Positions 25,813 through 34,549 of a stretch of DNA of 64,000 nt are shown piece by piece. Location of the stretch: NCBI RefSeq assembly GCF_030719035.1, contig NZ_CP132203.1, positions 5,908,501-5,972,500 of the forward strand. Direction: 5' to 3'. The translations under genes and the position numbers were made by a program. Under the pieces are notes generated by a model. It saw only the letters and a list, made by a program, of their open reading frames with translations, was not told where the DNA came from and did no database searches. Origin of the DNA: Hahella sp. HNIBRBA332. GTDB lineage: Bacteria > Pseudomonadota > Gammaproteobacteria > Pseudomonadales > Oleiphilaceae. The number at the start of each line of letters is the position of its first letter. Positions within the stretch are counted from its first letter, which is position 1.

Positions 25813-27060
25813 ATGCGCGGGACATTCCAGGTCCTGACGTTGGCCTTTTGCCTGCTGTGCGCAGGCGGGGCCTCCGCCGCAGCATACTTAACGGTCGATG
25901 ACACCAGCCTGTCGCGTGAAGCCTTTGATGCGCTGCACCAACAGGCGAGCCAACTTCGCAAATTGGATCGCAAGACCTTTGCCGACGAGTTAATCGACGC
26001 CTTGTTGATGTACCGTTGGGCGCAGGGAGAGCTTCCTGAGGAGCAATGGCGGGGGGCTGAAATTGGCTATTCCTATGGGTGGCATATCCGCCGCCAGTTG
26101 GATCGAACGCTGGCCAAGCTATATCCCCAGTGGCCTGCTTCGGAGTTGATGCAAGAGTATTCCAAACCCGGCGTGGAGGCGAGGGAAGCGCTGACGGCCA
26201 TCGCCGCGAAGTCGATTCTGGGTTATCAGTTGATGCCGGAGCAGCGCAGCAAGGCGGCGTCTCTGGTGTTGGCGCGAATGGCTTTCCCTGATCAGCAAGA
26301 AGTGACGCTGACCCTACTGGAAGTGTACGAAGGGCAGTCCGTTCAGGGTAAAAAAGCGCTGATGGAAGGCGACGTCAAAGCGCTGGGCATGGAGATGCTG
26401 TCCTGGAAACAACATCAACTGCGCTTATGGTGGCTAAGTCACCAAGGCGGTGTTGAGCAGGACGCTATCGACGACCTGCAACGGACAATCGAGGCGCATT
26501 ACTTCTACCCCAAGATCCTCAACGCATTGGGCGTGATCAAACGCAATCATGGCGATAACCCCGGACTGATCAAATTCAGAGAGCAGGTTAGCGCGGCGCA
26601 GATTAAAAGTTACTATCAGCAACATCAGGAAGACTTTCGCTTCCTGGCGAGGGTCAAGGTGCGCGGCGCGATATATGGTGATGAAGCCGCAGCGCGACTC
26701 GCTCGCCAACAGTTAGTGGAAAGTGCGTCCTGGGCGGATCTCAAAACGCCTTATCGTCCCGTTGACTTGCCGTTAGACGCGGAAGGCTGGCTGCGTAAGG
26801 ATGCCGTCAAACCTACGGACTGGCTTGCGTCGCTGGCGTTCGCCACCCCGCCGGGAGACGTCAGCGAAGTCATTCGATCTCCGGCAGGCGATTGGGTGAT
26901 TCTGCAAGTGAGCGGGCGCGAGTACGACTATTATCCCGCCGACAGTGAGACGGTGCGTTATCTTGCCACCGATGTGTTGGCGATTCAGCAGGCGGTGGCG
27001 GCCTATAGTGAGCTGATCAACCATCTGCGTCGTCAGGCCAGTTTGCAAAATAAGGTATGA
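25813..27060 (+). CDS. Exported parvulin-like (PpiC/SurA-type) protein
   Basis: The 415-residue protein has a signal peptide ending near SAAA at about residue 22. The N-terminal helical domain and a C-terminal parvulin-like domain (about 275-375: SYYQQHQEDFRFLARVKVRG, then DVSEVIRSPAGDWVILQVSG) match PpiC/SurA-type peptidyl-prolyl isomerases or chaperones. It starts two bases after the phospholipase-like gene and overlaps the next gene by four bases. The parsimonious reading is a periplasmic chaperone dedicated to the secreted enzyme upstream. The active-site residues of the parvulin fold are not all evident, so it may be a non-catalytic chaperone. Confidence 0.75.
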   Translation: MRGTFQVLTLAFCLLCAGGASAAAYLTVDDTSLSREAFDALHQQASQLRKLDRKTFADELIDALLMYRWAQGELPEEQWRGAEIGYSYGWHIRRQLDRTLAKLYPQWPASELMQEYSKPGVEAREALTAIAAKSILGYQLMPEQRSKAASLVLARMAFPDQQEVTLTLLEVYEGQSVQGKKALMEGDVKALGMEMLSWKQHQLRLWWLSHQGGVEQDAIDDLQRTIEAHYFYPKILNALGVIKRNHGDNPGLIKFREQVSAAQIKSYYQQHQEDFRFLARVKVRGAIYGDEAAARLARQQLVESASWADLKTPYRPVDLPLDAEGWLRKDAVKPTDWLASLAFATPPGDVSEVIRSPAGDWVILQVSGREYDYYPADSETVRYLATDVLAIQQAVAAYSELINHLRRQASLQNKV

Positions 27061-27647
27061 ACCGGAAGTCGCGGCGACGTGGCTGGATCGTGTCGGCGGC
27101 CTTCTGCGCCGCCTGTGTTGCGACGGGATCTTTCTTTTTCATCGCCACTGACGCGGCAAAGAAAGCGGTACCGCCTGCTCCGAGTCATACCGCGGCTCCG
27201 CCCGCCGAGCTTCCCCCAACGTATATGCCTGCACCTGCGACGCCTGCAGACTCGCTAAAGCAAGCCGTCACTCAGGAAGAGGCCCCCACGCCGCTAGACC
27301 AAGAAGAGGCATACCCAGAGTTGCCTACCGACATTGAGGCGTTGGCGTCCTTTTCCGCCTCTGTTGAAAATGGCGATCGACGCGCTCCCCCCATCACCAG
27401 ACGCGCGTCGGAAAAAACGCCGGATGCGGAAATCCTGGCGGACCACGAAGCTTATGCCCGAATGGAAGCGCAGCAGCATAAAAAGGTGCTCAACAATTTT
27501 CGCTCCGCCGCCAGGGACAAGGCGGATGAATTGGAGAGCTTGATCGCCGAAGGCCGCGCCCGCGGCGTCTCCCCCGAACTGTTACAAGAGGCGGAAGCCA
27601 AGCGTGACGCGCTATTGGACGCTATCCATATGATTAATCAGGAATAA
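27057..27647 (+). CDS. Single-pass membrane protein of phospholipase-like operon
   Basis: A 196-residue protein with basic N-terminus (NRKSRRRGW), one membrane helix at about residues 9-28, a long Pro/Ala/Thr-rich segment and a charged helical C-terminus (about 130-195) likely to form a coiled coil. No family is recognised. It overlaps the parvulin-like gene by four bases (ATGA), so the three genes form a coupled unit. The layout (anchor, extended linker, helical head) resembles that of lipase foldases, and a similar role for the upstream phospholipase-like enzyme is a reasonable guess. Confidence 0.65.
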   Translation: MNRKSRRRGWIVSAAFCAACVATGSFFFIATDAAKKAVPPAPSHTAAPPAELPPTYMPAPATPADSLKQAVTQEEAPTPLDQEEAYPELPTDIEALASFSASVENGDRRAPPITRRASEKTPDAEILADHEAYARMEAQQHKKVLNNFRSAARDKADELESLIAEGRARGVSPELLQEAEAKRDALLDAIHMINQE

Positions 27648-27727
27648 TTTTTCATAACGATTTTACTGCGGCATAGCTCAGGAAATTTTGGTTACAGTCC
27701 GGCAAAGAAACTACTAAAAACATTATT

Positions 27728-27746
27728 GACAATCATTCTCATTAGC
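27728..27746. promoter_or_regulatory. Fur-box-like site upstream of bfd
   Basis: GACAATCATTCTCATTAGC matches the Fur consensus at 14 of 19 positions by eye and lies about 45-60 bases before the bfd start. bfd is a known Fur target in related bacteria. Confidence 0.72.
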
Positions 27747-27789
27747 ATTAACTTTCTTCACAGACTGCTAATAAATGAGAGAGATTTTC

Positions 27790-28020
27790 ATGTACGTATG
27801 TCTTTGCAACGGAATTACCGATCACTCCATTCGCGAAGAAGTCGCGAAAGGCGCTCAACATCTGCGCGATGTCGTGCGTTCGTTGGGATTGGCGAAAGAC
27901 TGCGCCCGCTGTGTGGAAGCCGCTCGTGAAGTATTTGACGAGGCTAAATCTCAATACGATCTCTCTATGGCGGAGCAACTGGCTTACGCAGCTGATATTC
28001 CTACCCTGACCGCCGCCTGA
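27790..28020 (+). CDS. bfd: Bacterioferritin-associated ferredoxin
   Basis: A 76-residue [2Fe-2S] protein. The start at 27790 is chosen because GAGAGA precedes it and the protein then opens MYVCLCNGIT as in other Bfd proteins. Cysteines 4, 6, 38 and 41 give the C-x-C ... C-x-x-C set unique to this family. Bfd binds bacterioferritin and passes electrons to release stored iron as Fe(II). It lies just upstream of a bacterioferritin gene on the same strand, and each gene has a Fur-like site. The C-terminal extension SMAEQLAYAADIPTLTAA is somewhat longer than in E. coli. Confidence 0.95.
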   Translation: MYVCLCNGITDHSIREEVAKGAQHLRDVVRSLGLAKDCARCVEAAREVFDEAKSQYDLSMAEQLAYAADIPTLTAA

Positions 28021-28099
28021 AAATTCGATTGTACTTTCCTTCCCGTTACAACTAACCTTAAGGGTTGAGTTGGTAACCCCTTGTTTTTATGGGGTTATT

Positions 28100-28118
28100 G
28101 CAATTGAGAATCATTCTG
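28100..28118. promoter_or_regulatory. Weak Fur-box-like site upstream of bfr
   Basis: TTGAGAATCATTCT lies in a 19-base stretch with about 13 matches to the Fur consensus, directly before the bacterioferritin ribosome binding site. A short hairpin (TAACCCC/GGGGTTA, 28073-28097) precedes it. Confidence 0.5.
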
Positions 28119-28132
28119 ACGGGAGCGCTGTG

Positions 28133-28612
28133 ATGAAGGGCGATAAGAAGGTTATCGAACACCTTAACCAGATTTTGGCTAATGAACTGATTGCGATTAA
28201 TCAGTATTTTCTGCATGCGCGCATGTATAAAAACTGGGGCCTGACGGCTCTGGGCAAGAAAGAATATGAAGAATCCATTGATGAAATGAAGCATGCCGAT
28301 CAATTGATCGAGCGGATTCTGTTTCTGGACGGCATTCCCAATCTGCAAAAACTGGGCAAGCTGATGATCGGCGAAACTCCGAAAGAAATGCTGGAATGCG
28401 ACCTCAAGCTGGAACTGAAAGCCATACCAGACTTGCGTGAAGCGATCGCCTATTGTGAGCAAGTGCGCGATTACATCAGTCGCGAGGTTCTGGAAAACAT
28501 TTTGGAATCGGAAGAAGAGCACGTTGATTGGCTGGAGACTCAGCTGGATCTGATGGAGCGTGTGGGCATGGAAAACTACCTGCAGAAGCAGATGTCCGAC
28601 GCGGATTCCTGA
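28133..28612 (+). CDS. bfr: Bacterioferritin
   Basis: The 159-residue protein is a full-length bacterioferritin, forming a 24-mer shell that oxidises and stores iron. Met52, the haem-bridging ligand at subunit dimers, is present, and ferroxidase residues Glu18, Glu51 and His54 are seen in ANELIAINQ and DEMKHADQ; the second ferroxidase half is in ESEEEHVDWLE. The start at 28133 has GGGAG upstream and gives the normal length. It follows bfd by about 110 bases, with its own possible Fur site, so stored iron and its release protein are encoded together. Confidence 0.95.
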   Translation: MKGDKKVIEHLNQILANELIAINQYFLHARMYKNWGLTALGKKEYEESIDEMKHADQLIERILFLDGIPNLQKLGKLMIGETPKEMLECDLKLELKAIPDLREAIAYCEQVRDYISREVLENILESEEEHVDWLETQLDLMERVGMENYLQKQMSDADS

Positions 28613-28638
28613 CAGACCCTCTTTTACATCGCTCCGGC

Positions 28639-28663
28639 GCCGGCCGCCCTTGGGTTGGCCGGC
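28639..28663. terminator. Hairpin between bfr and DUF2505-like gene
   Basis: GCCGGCC and GGCCGGC form a perfect 7-base stem with an 11-base loop between the convergent genes. A weak pyrimidine-rich run follows. Confidence 0.5.
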
Positions 28664-28702
28664 TGCCTGAAACCTCCCTGTTTCTCACCCCTTTTCAACC
28701 TG

Positions 28703-29194
28703 TTAGAGGTTAGCCCGCAGATAATCCGCTACAAAAGCGAATTCGTTCTGCATGGTTTCCTGAGATTTTGCGGCGACAAACTCCGCCAGTTTTTTGCCCA
28801 CCAGCGGCACGCGACACTCGAAGTTCAGTGTGACCTCATGGACACTGCCTTCCCCTTCTGAGTACAAACGCATTTCGCCGTTGATGGCAACCGGGACGCC
28901 CTGGATATCCACCTTCACCTGCGCACGGTATTCGCCGGCATTCTCACGCCAGTGCTCTTCTTGAGTCACCCGGTTCCATTCGGAGATGAATTTTCTCAAC
29001 ATCGCCGGGGCCTCTGCGGGCACTTCTCGAATTATCTTCAAGTCCAGTGCGGAGTCAGTCTGTTCGCACTGGCGAATATCTATGTTGCGGGAACCGAGAA
29101 AGCGCTGCTTTTCTTCGATATGGTGGGGAGCGCCAAAAGCGCTGAAAACGGTGGCTGCTGTGTAAGGGAAATGCTGCTGCCCTTTTACGATCAT
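28703..29194 (-). CDS. DUF2505-like (SRPBCC-fold) protein
   Basis: A 163-residue protein that begins with a polyketide-cyclase/START-like pattern (HFPYTAATVFSAFGAPHHIEE) and ends with the long helix expected of the SRPBCC fold (KKLAEFVAAKSQETMQNEFA). The family DUF2505 has no fixed function; the fold binds hydrophobic ligands. AGGAG precedes the ATG. It appears monocistronic, convergent with bfr. Ligand and role unknown. Confidence 0.75.
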   Translation of the reverse strand: MIVKGQQHFPYTAATVFSAFGAPHHIEEKQRFLGSRNIDIRQCEQTDSALDLKIIREVPAEAPAMLRKFISEWNRVTQEEHWRENAGEYRAQVKVDIQGVPVAINGEMRLYSEGEGSVHEVTLNFECRVPLVGKKLAEFVAAKSQETMQNEFAFVADYLRANL

Positions 29195-29513
29195 CCCTAG
29201 CTCCTGTTGTGATTATGATTATGAAGGTCGGTCTTGTCTTTATTGTTAATCGCGTCAGCCGCGCAGCCAAGCGCGACAAGGCCCGGAAACCATAGCAGCA
29301 TGGCGGAAAAGCTGGCAATAACCGGTGGCGCTGAATGTAGCCTGGGTCTCAAATTGGACATTTGTCCGCGGATTGACGGAATTTAAGTGTAATAGCGGCC
29401 AATTTGGGTATAATTGCGCGATTTTTAATCGGCCAGACGCGGCTGTTCCCGCGTTGCTGGCGATACCTTCCGACTTAAGAGCGTACGGGTAGTTTTTGTA
29501 GCGGTTGCGGTAA
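29195..29513. other. Spacer with divergent promoters
   Basis: About 320 bases between the divergent DUF2505-like gene and the M50 protease gene. TTGGGTATAATTG near 29404-29416 contains a good -10 element (TATAAT) reading toward the plus-strand protease gene. No gene is evident. Confidence 0.5.
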
Positions 29514-32201
29514 ATGTCCTATCTGTTTGGTTTCCTGTTATTTCTTATATGCATCCAGGTTTTTGCTCGAGGGGCAGTTACTTGGCGGATTCTGCAACTC
29601 AGGGGGAAACTGGAGGTATCCGGCGGAGTCGTTAATGAAGAGGAAGTGGGACAAGCCTATCGACGTGTTTTGATTCCCAATATCGAAGAGCTGTCTGAAT
29701 TTGGCTTCGCGAAATTTTGTTGGTTACGCTATAGCGAAGGGTTCAGCAAAGACGAGGTGGGTATATATGCCTGTGTGATGTATCACCCTGGTGAGCGGAC
29801 CTACGCTCTCTTGTCCCTTCAATCTGATCTGAGTGTCGGTCGCGAGGTGCAAGCGACTTTTATCACTTACCTCCGCGATGGCGAAATCCTTGAAACGATG
29901 AACGGCGGCAAGCATTGCCTTCTGGCTGATGTCACTGGTTATCACATTGAAGATCCTTATGTCGTCGAGCTATCTCAACATTGGCGTGCGCACCTGCACC
30001 GTCTTGAACAGAGCAGTGTTGAGCGGCTGGAAAAGACGCCACAGTGTGTCGTAGATACAGGCGTCGCTTTTTATAAGGCCTACATACAGGAGCTGCTGGC
30101 GCAGAAGGTCCTAAAGCTCGCTGCCCCAAATACACAATGCGTACAGTATACGCTCGCGGGCGCCTTGCGCAGCCAAAAAATAGCTAAAGCTGGGGCGGAG
30201 CGCCTACAAAAATCCATGCAGAGTGCGCCCAGGCACACGCCTTCATTGGATTATCAGGTTGCCTCTCATATGCGAATCGATTCAAGCCTGACAGGACAGG
30301 AGTCGACAGGCTGGATAGGGAAGGCGCTACTGTTACTGTTTTCTTTAGGCGCCTTTATGCTGAGCTTTGGCTTCAGAATGGATGCCCCTATATTACTGAT
30401 CTTGGTCGCTGTCCTTTTTTTGCATGAGTTGGGACATCTGCTTGCGATGAAAGTCTGTGGGTTCCGCGATTTACAGATTCTGTTCATTCCCTTTTTAGGG
30501 GCTGCTGCGCGGGGCGACAAGGATCAAGTGCCGGCATGGCAGAAAGTGATTGTTGACCTGATGGGACCGGCGCCAGGGCTGATACTCGGTATCGCGCTTT
30601 GTTTCTATTTGCCGATTGATGCTCCTGACTGGATGACACGAGCGGTGTTCATGCTGATCGTCCTGAACTACTTCAACTTGGCTCCGGTTCAGCCGTTGGA
30701 TGGAGGACAGCTTTGGAATCTTCTGTTTTTCCGGCGTTGGCCGATGGCCCAGTTTATTTTCTTTTGCCTCAGTATTTTGGCGTTCGCTGCGTTTTCTTGG
30801 TGGTCCCAAGAGGTAGTGCTTGGACTGGTGGCGCTGTTCTGGGTGTATTTGCTGCCGAATCAGTGGCGTCAAGCCAGACTGTTTTCCCATATCCGTCGAA
30901 AATATCCTGAGCTGTCGCAACACGACCTGTCTTCGCAATTAGCGGCTGTTTATGAGGGTGTAAAAGAGCTCAAGCTACCCTGGAGCGGCGCAATCGCTTA
31001 TCAGCAGGTCAATGGATTAATGCTGCGCCTGAAGGAAAAGCCGCCTTTAGCATGGGAAATCCTGTTCGGTTTAACCCTATATCTGACGCTGGTAGTTGGG
31101 GCCCCGGCGGCGCTGATGCAGTCTCCCCAGTACGGCGATTATCTGAAGGATCTGATCGCCCCCTGGCTGCCTGAAAAAGGCATGAACTGGGACGGACAGA
31201 TCGCTAACGCCAAAAACCCCAGAGAACGCCTGAGTCTGCTGATTGCCGCAGGGGACTACTACTTCTATTCCGGCGATGACGCCATGGCCGAGAAATATTA
31301 TGACTTGGCGCTAAAAGAGACTGAAAGAAACGGCATCAGCCCGGAAGAGAAAATAAAAGTTCTTTATCAATTGGCGCAAGCCTTGTTCATGAACACCAAT
31401 GATAAAGAGTCCGTGTCCATCGCCTACCTGCAGGAAGCGCTGCGTTTATACCAAAAAGAGCGCATTCAGAATGGTGAACTGTTGCCGGATATTTATGAGC
31501 TGCTGGTGGAGTGTTATTTATTCCAATCCGACTACACATCGGCTCTGAAGAACATAGACGGCGCCTTCGCCAACAGCGATATCCGTCGTAACGAGCAGCG
31601 AGTGGCGCAACTATACATGCTGAAGGGAAATGCGCTTTCGGAACTGCATCGGGTGGTGGAGGCGGAGCGCGCCTATATTCAGGGTATCAAGGCTTCCAAG
31701 TCCGTGGATTTCAAGCGCACGGTGGAATTACGGTTGCTGGAGTTCTATTTGAATGAAGGCTTGTACGACGCCGCCATCAAGCGGCTGGAGTCTCTTTTGT
31801 ACGGTCCTAATGCCTTTACCGGGTATACCGATGGAATCAGCTACAACCTTAATCTGCGTCTGGCCTGGGCCTACTACAGCAAAGAACGCTATATAGACGC
31901 GGAGATTACACTGCGATCGTTGTTAGTGGACATGACTGACGCCGGTTTGGGCGACGTTTCATTACTGCCCGCACTGGAACTGCTGCATATCGTGCAAAGC
32001 GCCCATGATCCCTGGCAAGCCGCCGGCACCCGCATCTGGATAGAGCAAATTGCGGAAAACACGCTGGATCTGGCTCCGGACGCCTATATCGATTCGTTGC
32101 GCGAACAGCTTCACTTTATTCCCAAAAGCAGTCGTTACCGCCGCAAACTGGCGGAGGCGGGGCTAACCAGTTTTGGTGTGAAAAACGCATCGGAAACCTG
32201 A
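29514..32201 (+). CDS. M50 site-2-protease-like membrane protein with helical-repeat tail
   Basis: The 895-residue protein opens with a membrane helix, then a soluble region. A membrane core follows from about residue 265 with the zinc motif FLHELGHLLAMK (His304-His308) and the second site-2 protease motif NLAPVQPLDGGQLW (about 385-398). After this comes a large soluble C-terminal region with TPR-like helical repeats (about 560-890; YYDLALKETE, YLQEALRLYQ, AERAYIQGIKA). M50 peptidases cut substrates inside the membrane. A fusion to TPR repeats suggests docking of a partner or substrate. The next gene begins five bases after the stop. The ribosome binding site is weak. Confidence 0.82.
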   Translation: MSYLFGFLLFLICIQVFARGAVTWRILQLRGKLEVSGGVVNEEEVGQAYRRVLIPNIEELSEFGFAKFCWLRYSEGFSKDEVGIYACVMYHPGERTYALLSLQSDLSVGREVQATFITYLRDGEILETMNGGKHCLLADVTGYHIEDPYVVELSQHWRAHLHRLEQSSVERLEKTPQCVVDTGVAFYKAYIQELLAQKVLKLAAPNTQCVQYTLAGALRSQKIAKAGAERLQKSMQSAPRHTPSLDYQVASHMRIDSSLTGQESTGWIGKALLLLFSLGAFMLSFGFRMDAPILLILVAVLFLHELGHLLAMKVCGFRDLQILFIPFLGAAARGDKDQVPAWQKVIVDLMGPAPGLILGIALCFYLPIDAPDWMTRAVFMLIVLNYFNLAPVQPLDGGQLWNLLFFRRWPMAQFIFFCLSILAFAAFSWWSQEVVLGLVALFWVYLLPNQWRQARLFSHIRRKYPELSQHDLSSQLAAVYEGVKELKLPWSGAIAYQQVNGLMLRLKEKPPLAWEILFGLTLYLTLVVGAPAALMQSPQYGDYLKDLIAPWLPEKGMNWDGQIANAKNPRERLSLLIAAGDYYFYSGDDAMAEKYYDLALKETERNGISPEEKIKVLYQLAQALFMNTNDKESVSIAYLQEALRLYQKERIQNGELLPDIYELLVECYLFQSDYTSALKNIDGAFANSDIRRNEQRVAQLYMLKGNALSELHRVVEAERAYIQGIKASKSVDFKRTVELRLLEFYLNEGLYDAAIKRLESLLYGPNAFTGYTDGISYNLNLRLAWAYYSKERYIDAEITLRSLLVDMTDAGLGDVSLLPALELLHIVQSAHDPWQAAGTRIWIEQIAENTLDLAPDAYIDSLREQLHFIPKSSRYRRKLAEAGLTSFGVKNASET

Positions 32202-32206
32202 TCGCC

Positions 32207-32509
32207 ATGAAAATGTATATCTTGATTAAAGACACGATCCCTGCCGGGTATGCAATGGTGGCTGCGGCCCATGCGTCACTCGCCGCCTATTTGAAGTTTC
32301 AGGATACGGATGAAGTAAAAGAGTGGTTATCTGGCCCTTTCTATAAAACCCTCTGCAAGGTAAACGAAAAGCAGTTCGAAAAAGCCAAATCTTTCGCAGA
32401 CCATGTGGTGATTACGGAGTCTGCTCTGGAAGGTCAGGAAGTGGCGCTGGCGTTTAAGCCCAGGGAAGAGTGGCCAAAGGACTTTAAGTTTTATCCTCTG
32501 TACCGATAA
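32207..32509 (+). CDS. Pth2-like (peptidyl-tRNA hydrolase II fold) small protein
   Basis: A 100-residue protein that begins YILIKDTIPAGYAMVAAAHA and continues with WLSGPFYKTLCKV and FADHVVITESALEGQEVALA. The pattern resembles the small Pth2 fold of archaeal and eukaryotic peptidyl-tRNA hydrolases, in which K/D near the N-terminus and the GxxxAAxxHA helix matter. A bacterial protein of this kind is uncommon and its substrate is unknown. It is 5 bases downstream of the M50 protease gene and so probably co-transcribed with it. The family call is moderate. Confidence 0.6.
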   Translation: MKMYILIKDTIPAGYAMVAAAHASLAAYLKFQDTDEVKEWLSGPFYKTLCKVNEKQFEKAKSFADHVVITESALEGQEVALAFKPREEWPKDFKFYPLYR

Positions 32510-32540
32510 GTCGCTGCGTTGAGCGGGTGAGGCGGGAACC

Positions 32541-32566
32541 GCCGCAGCGCCCAATGGCGCCGCGGC
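32541..32566. terminator. Hairpin between Pth2-like gene and rnb
   Basis: GCCGCAGCGCC pairs with GGCGCCGCGGC (one mismatch in 11) across a CAAT loop. It sits between convergent genes and can serve both; no long T-run follows. Confidence 0.55.
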
Positions 32567-32575
32567 GATGTACGA

Positions 32576-34549
32576 TTATTGCTCGGCTTGCGGCTCTTCC
32601 GCTGTAACGGGCTGCGCTACCGGGGCAGGCTCCGCCAGCTCCATCTGAATCAGTTTTTTCTCCATGTCGACCGCACTGATGGTGACTTTCACTGGTTGCT
32701 CCAGGCGGAATTGGCGATGCTCGCCAGTGTGCTGGAAGTAGGTGCCGTCGAAGCGGAACTTCTCCTGCAAGGCGCCCAGATTCACCATGCCTTCAATGCC
32801 ATTCTCATCCAGACGCGCCTGGAATCCAGAGCCAGTAGTGTGCTGCACCACGCCATCGAAGGTCTTGCCGATCAGCGTCTGCGCATATTCGCACTTCAGC
32901 CAGGTCTCGGACTCATTCACGGCGCTACGGCCGGCGCGCAGAGACTCCTGTAGTTGCTGGATGGCTTTGTCGTTCAGTGTGTGCGGCTTCTGATTCTTCA
33001 AGACGCCTTTGATCTGGCGATGAATGCTCAGGTCCACGTACTTGCGAATCGGGGACGTGAAGGTGGTGTAGTGAGGCAGTCCCATGCCGAAATGAGGGCA
33101 GGGCTGGTCAGACAACGCGCCACGCGCCAGCAAGCGGTTGGCGATCGCCTTCACAGGCACTTCCGGCGGATTTGCGTCCAGGAAGTCCATGAATTTCTTG
33201 AAGCCTTCCCATGTATGCAGGTCGCTGCAATCGTAGTCAGAGATCTGTTCGGAGACGATTTGTTTGATCTGATCCAGACGCTCCGGCCGGAAACCGCTAT
33301 GAGAGGTGTACAGGGAATGCTCGGTATTCTGTTTCAGGAAGTCCGCCGCACAACGGTTGGCGGCCACCATCGCTTCTTCCACGATGGAATGGGCGACGCT
33401 GTTGATCTTGCGATGGATGTTTTTGACCTTGCCGTTCTCATCCAGCTCCAACTGATAGTCCGGACGGTCTTCATTCACCAGCGCGTGTTCACGGCGATGG
33501 CTGGCCAGTGCGGTTCTAACATCATTCAGAGCCTGCAAAGTCGCGCCGTGGGCATGGGCGCTGGCGTCGCCAGAGGCTAAAGCGGTGGCGACTTCTTCGT
33601 AAGCCAGATTGGCGGCGCAACGAATGGCGGCTTCTTCAATGCTGTAAGAGGAAATAGCGCCATCAGCGTCGACCTGCATTGTGCAAACCAGAGCCAGACG
33701 GTCTTCGCCGGACTTCAGTGAACAGAAGTGGTTGGCCAGTTTGGCTGGCAACATAGGTAAGGTGCGGTCGGCGAAGTAGAAAGAACTGCCCAGGCGCTGC
33801 GCGTATTTGTCAATATCGCCGCCTTCCGGAATCAGTGTGGACGGGTCTGCGATGGCCGCCAGCAGCTCCCAGCCTCCTTCAGGCTTGGCGGTGGCGAACA
33901 GGGCGTCGTCCATATCCTGAGTGCTGGCGGCGTCGATCGTGACGAAGGGTGTTTCCCGCAGGTCTTTACGCTTTTCCAGCTCAGCGGCGACTTGTTTCTG
34001 CAGCTCCGCTTCGTTGATGGAGGCGCGATTGTGCGCCTGCAGATTGTACTTGGCCAGCATGTAATTAACTTCCAGGCCAGATGCGCCTGGCTTGCCGATG
34101 ATTTTCACCACTTCGGCCTGCGGCTTGCCTTCAGGGAAGGGATGCTGCAAGACGCGGCACAGAACCAGATCATTGACGTGTGCCTGCTGGCGCTTCTTCG
34201 GCGGAATGAAAATCCAACGGTTCATGCCCATCAGGTCAGGCTCGACGAAATGGCCTTGACCACGGGTGAAATAACGGCCGACGAAATACTTCAGCTCACT
34301 TCTCATGTGTTGCACGACTTTGGCGACATCGCGGCCTTTGTCGTCCTGGCTGACTTCCACCAGAATTCGGTCGCCCGGAAATACTTTCTGCATTTCGTCC
34401 GGGTTCAGGAAGCACTCTCTGCCGTCATCCAACACAGCAAACCCAAAACGCCCCGGACTGCCTTTCACCGTTCCTTCAAAACGGTTATTGGCGATACGCA
34501 GGTCTTGTTTGAACTGTTTCAATTGGCTTAAAGCATCGGAATTTAACAT
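32576..34549 (-). CDS. rnb: Exoribonuclease II
   Basis: The 657-residue enzyme is a 3'-to-5' RNA exonuclease of the RNB family. Two N-terminal cold-shock domains (from about residue 25) precede the RNB catalytic domain, whose metal-binding motif TIDAASTQDMDDALFA (about 200-215) contains the catalytic aspartates. A C-terminal S1 domain follows, ending in an acidic/proline-rich tail. Length is close to E. coli RNase II (644). It is the only gene on this strand here. It degrades unstructured mRNA in the cytoplasm. No oddities. Confidence 0.93.
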   Translation of the reverse strand: MLNSDALSQLKQFKQDLRIANNRFEGTVKGSPGRFGFAVLDDGRECFLNPDEMQKVFPGDRILVEVSQDDKGRDVAKVVQHMRSELKYFVGRYFTRGQGHFVEPDLMGMNRWIFIPPKKRQQAHVNDLVLCRVLQHPFPEGKPQAEVVKIIGKPGASGLEVNYMLAKYNLQAHNRASINEAELQKQVAAELEKRKDLRETPFVTIDAASTQDMDDALFATAKPEGGWELLAAIADPSTLIPEGGDIDKYAQRLGSSFYFADRTLPMLPAKLANHFCSLKSGEDRLALVCTMQVDADGAISSYSIEEAAIRCAANLAYEEVATALASGDASAHAHGATLQALNDVRTALASHRREHALVNEDRPDYQLELDENGKVKNIHRKINSVAHSIVEEAMVAANRCAADFLKQNTEHSLYTSHSGFRPERLDQIKQIVSEQISDYDCSDLHTWEGFKKFMDFLDANPPEVPVKAIANRLLARGALSDQPCPHFGMGLPHYTTFTSPIRKYVDLSIHRQIKGVLKNQKPHTLNDKAIQQLQESLRAGRSAVNESETWLKCEYAQTLIGKTFDGVVQHTTGSGFQARLDENGIEGMVNLGALQEKFRFDGTYFQHTGEHRQFRLEQPVKVTISAVDMEKKLIQMELAEPAPVAQPVTAEEPQAEQ

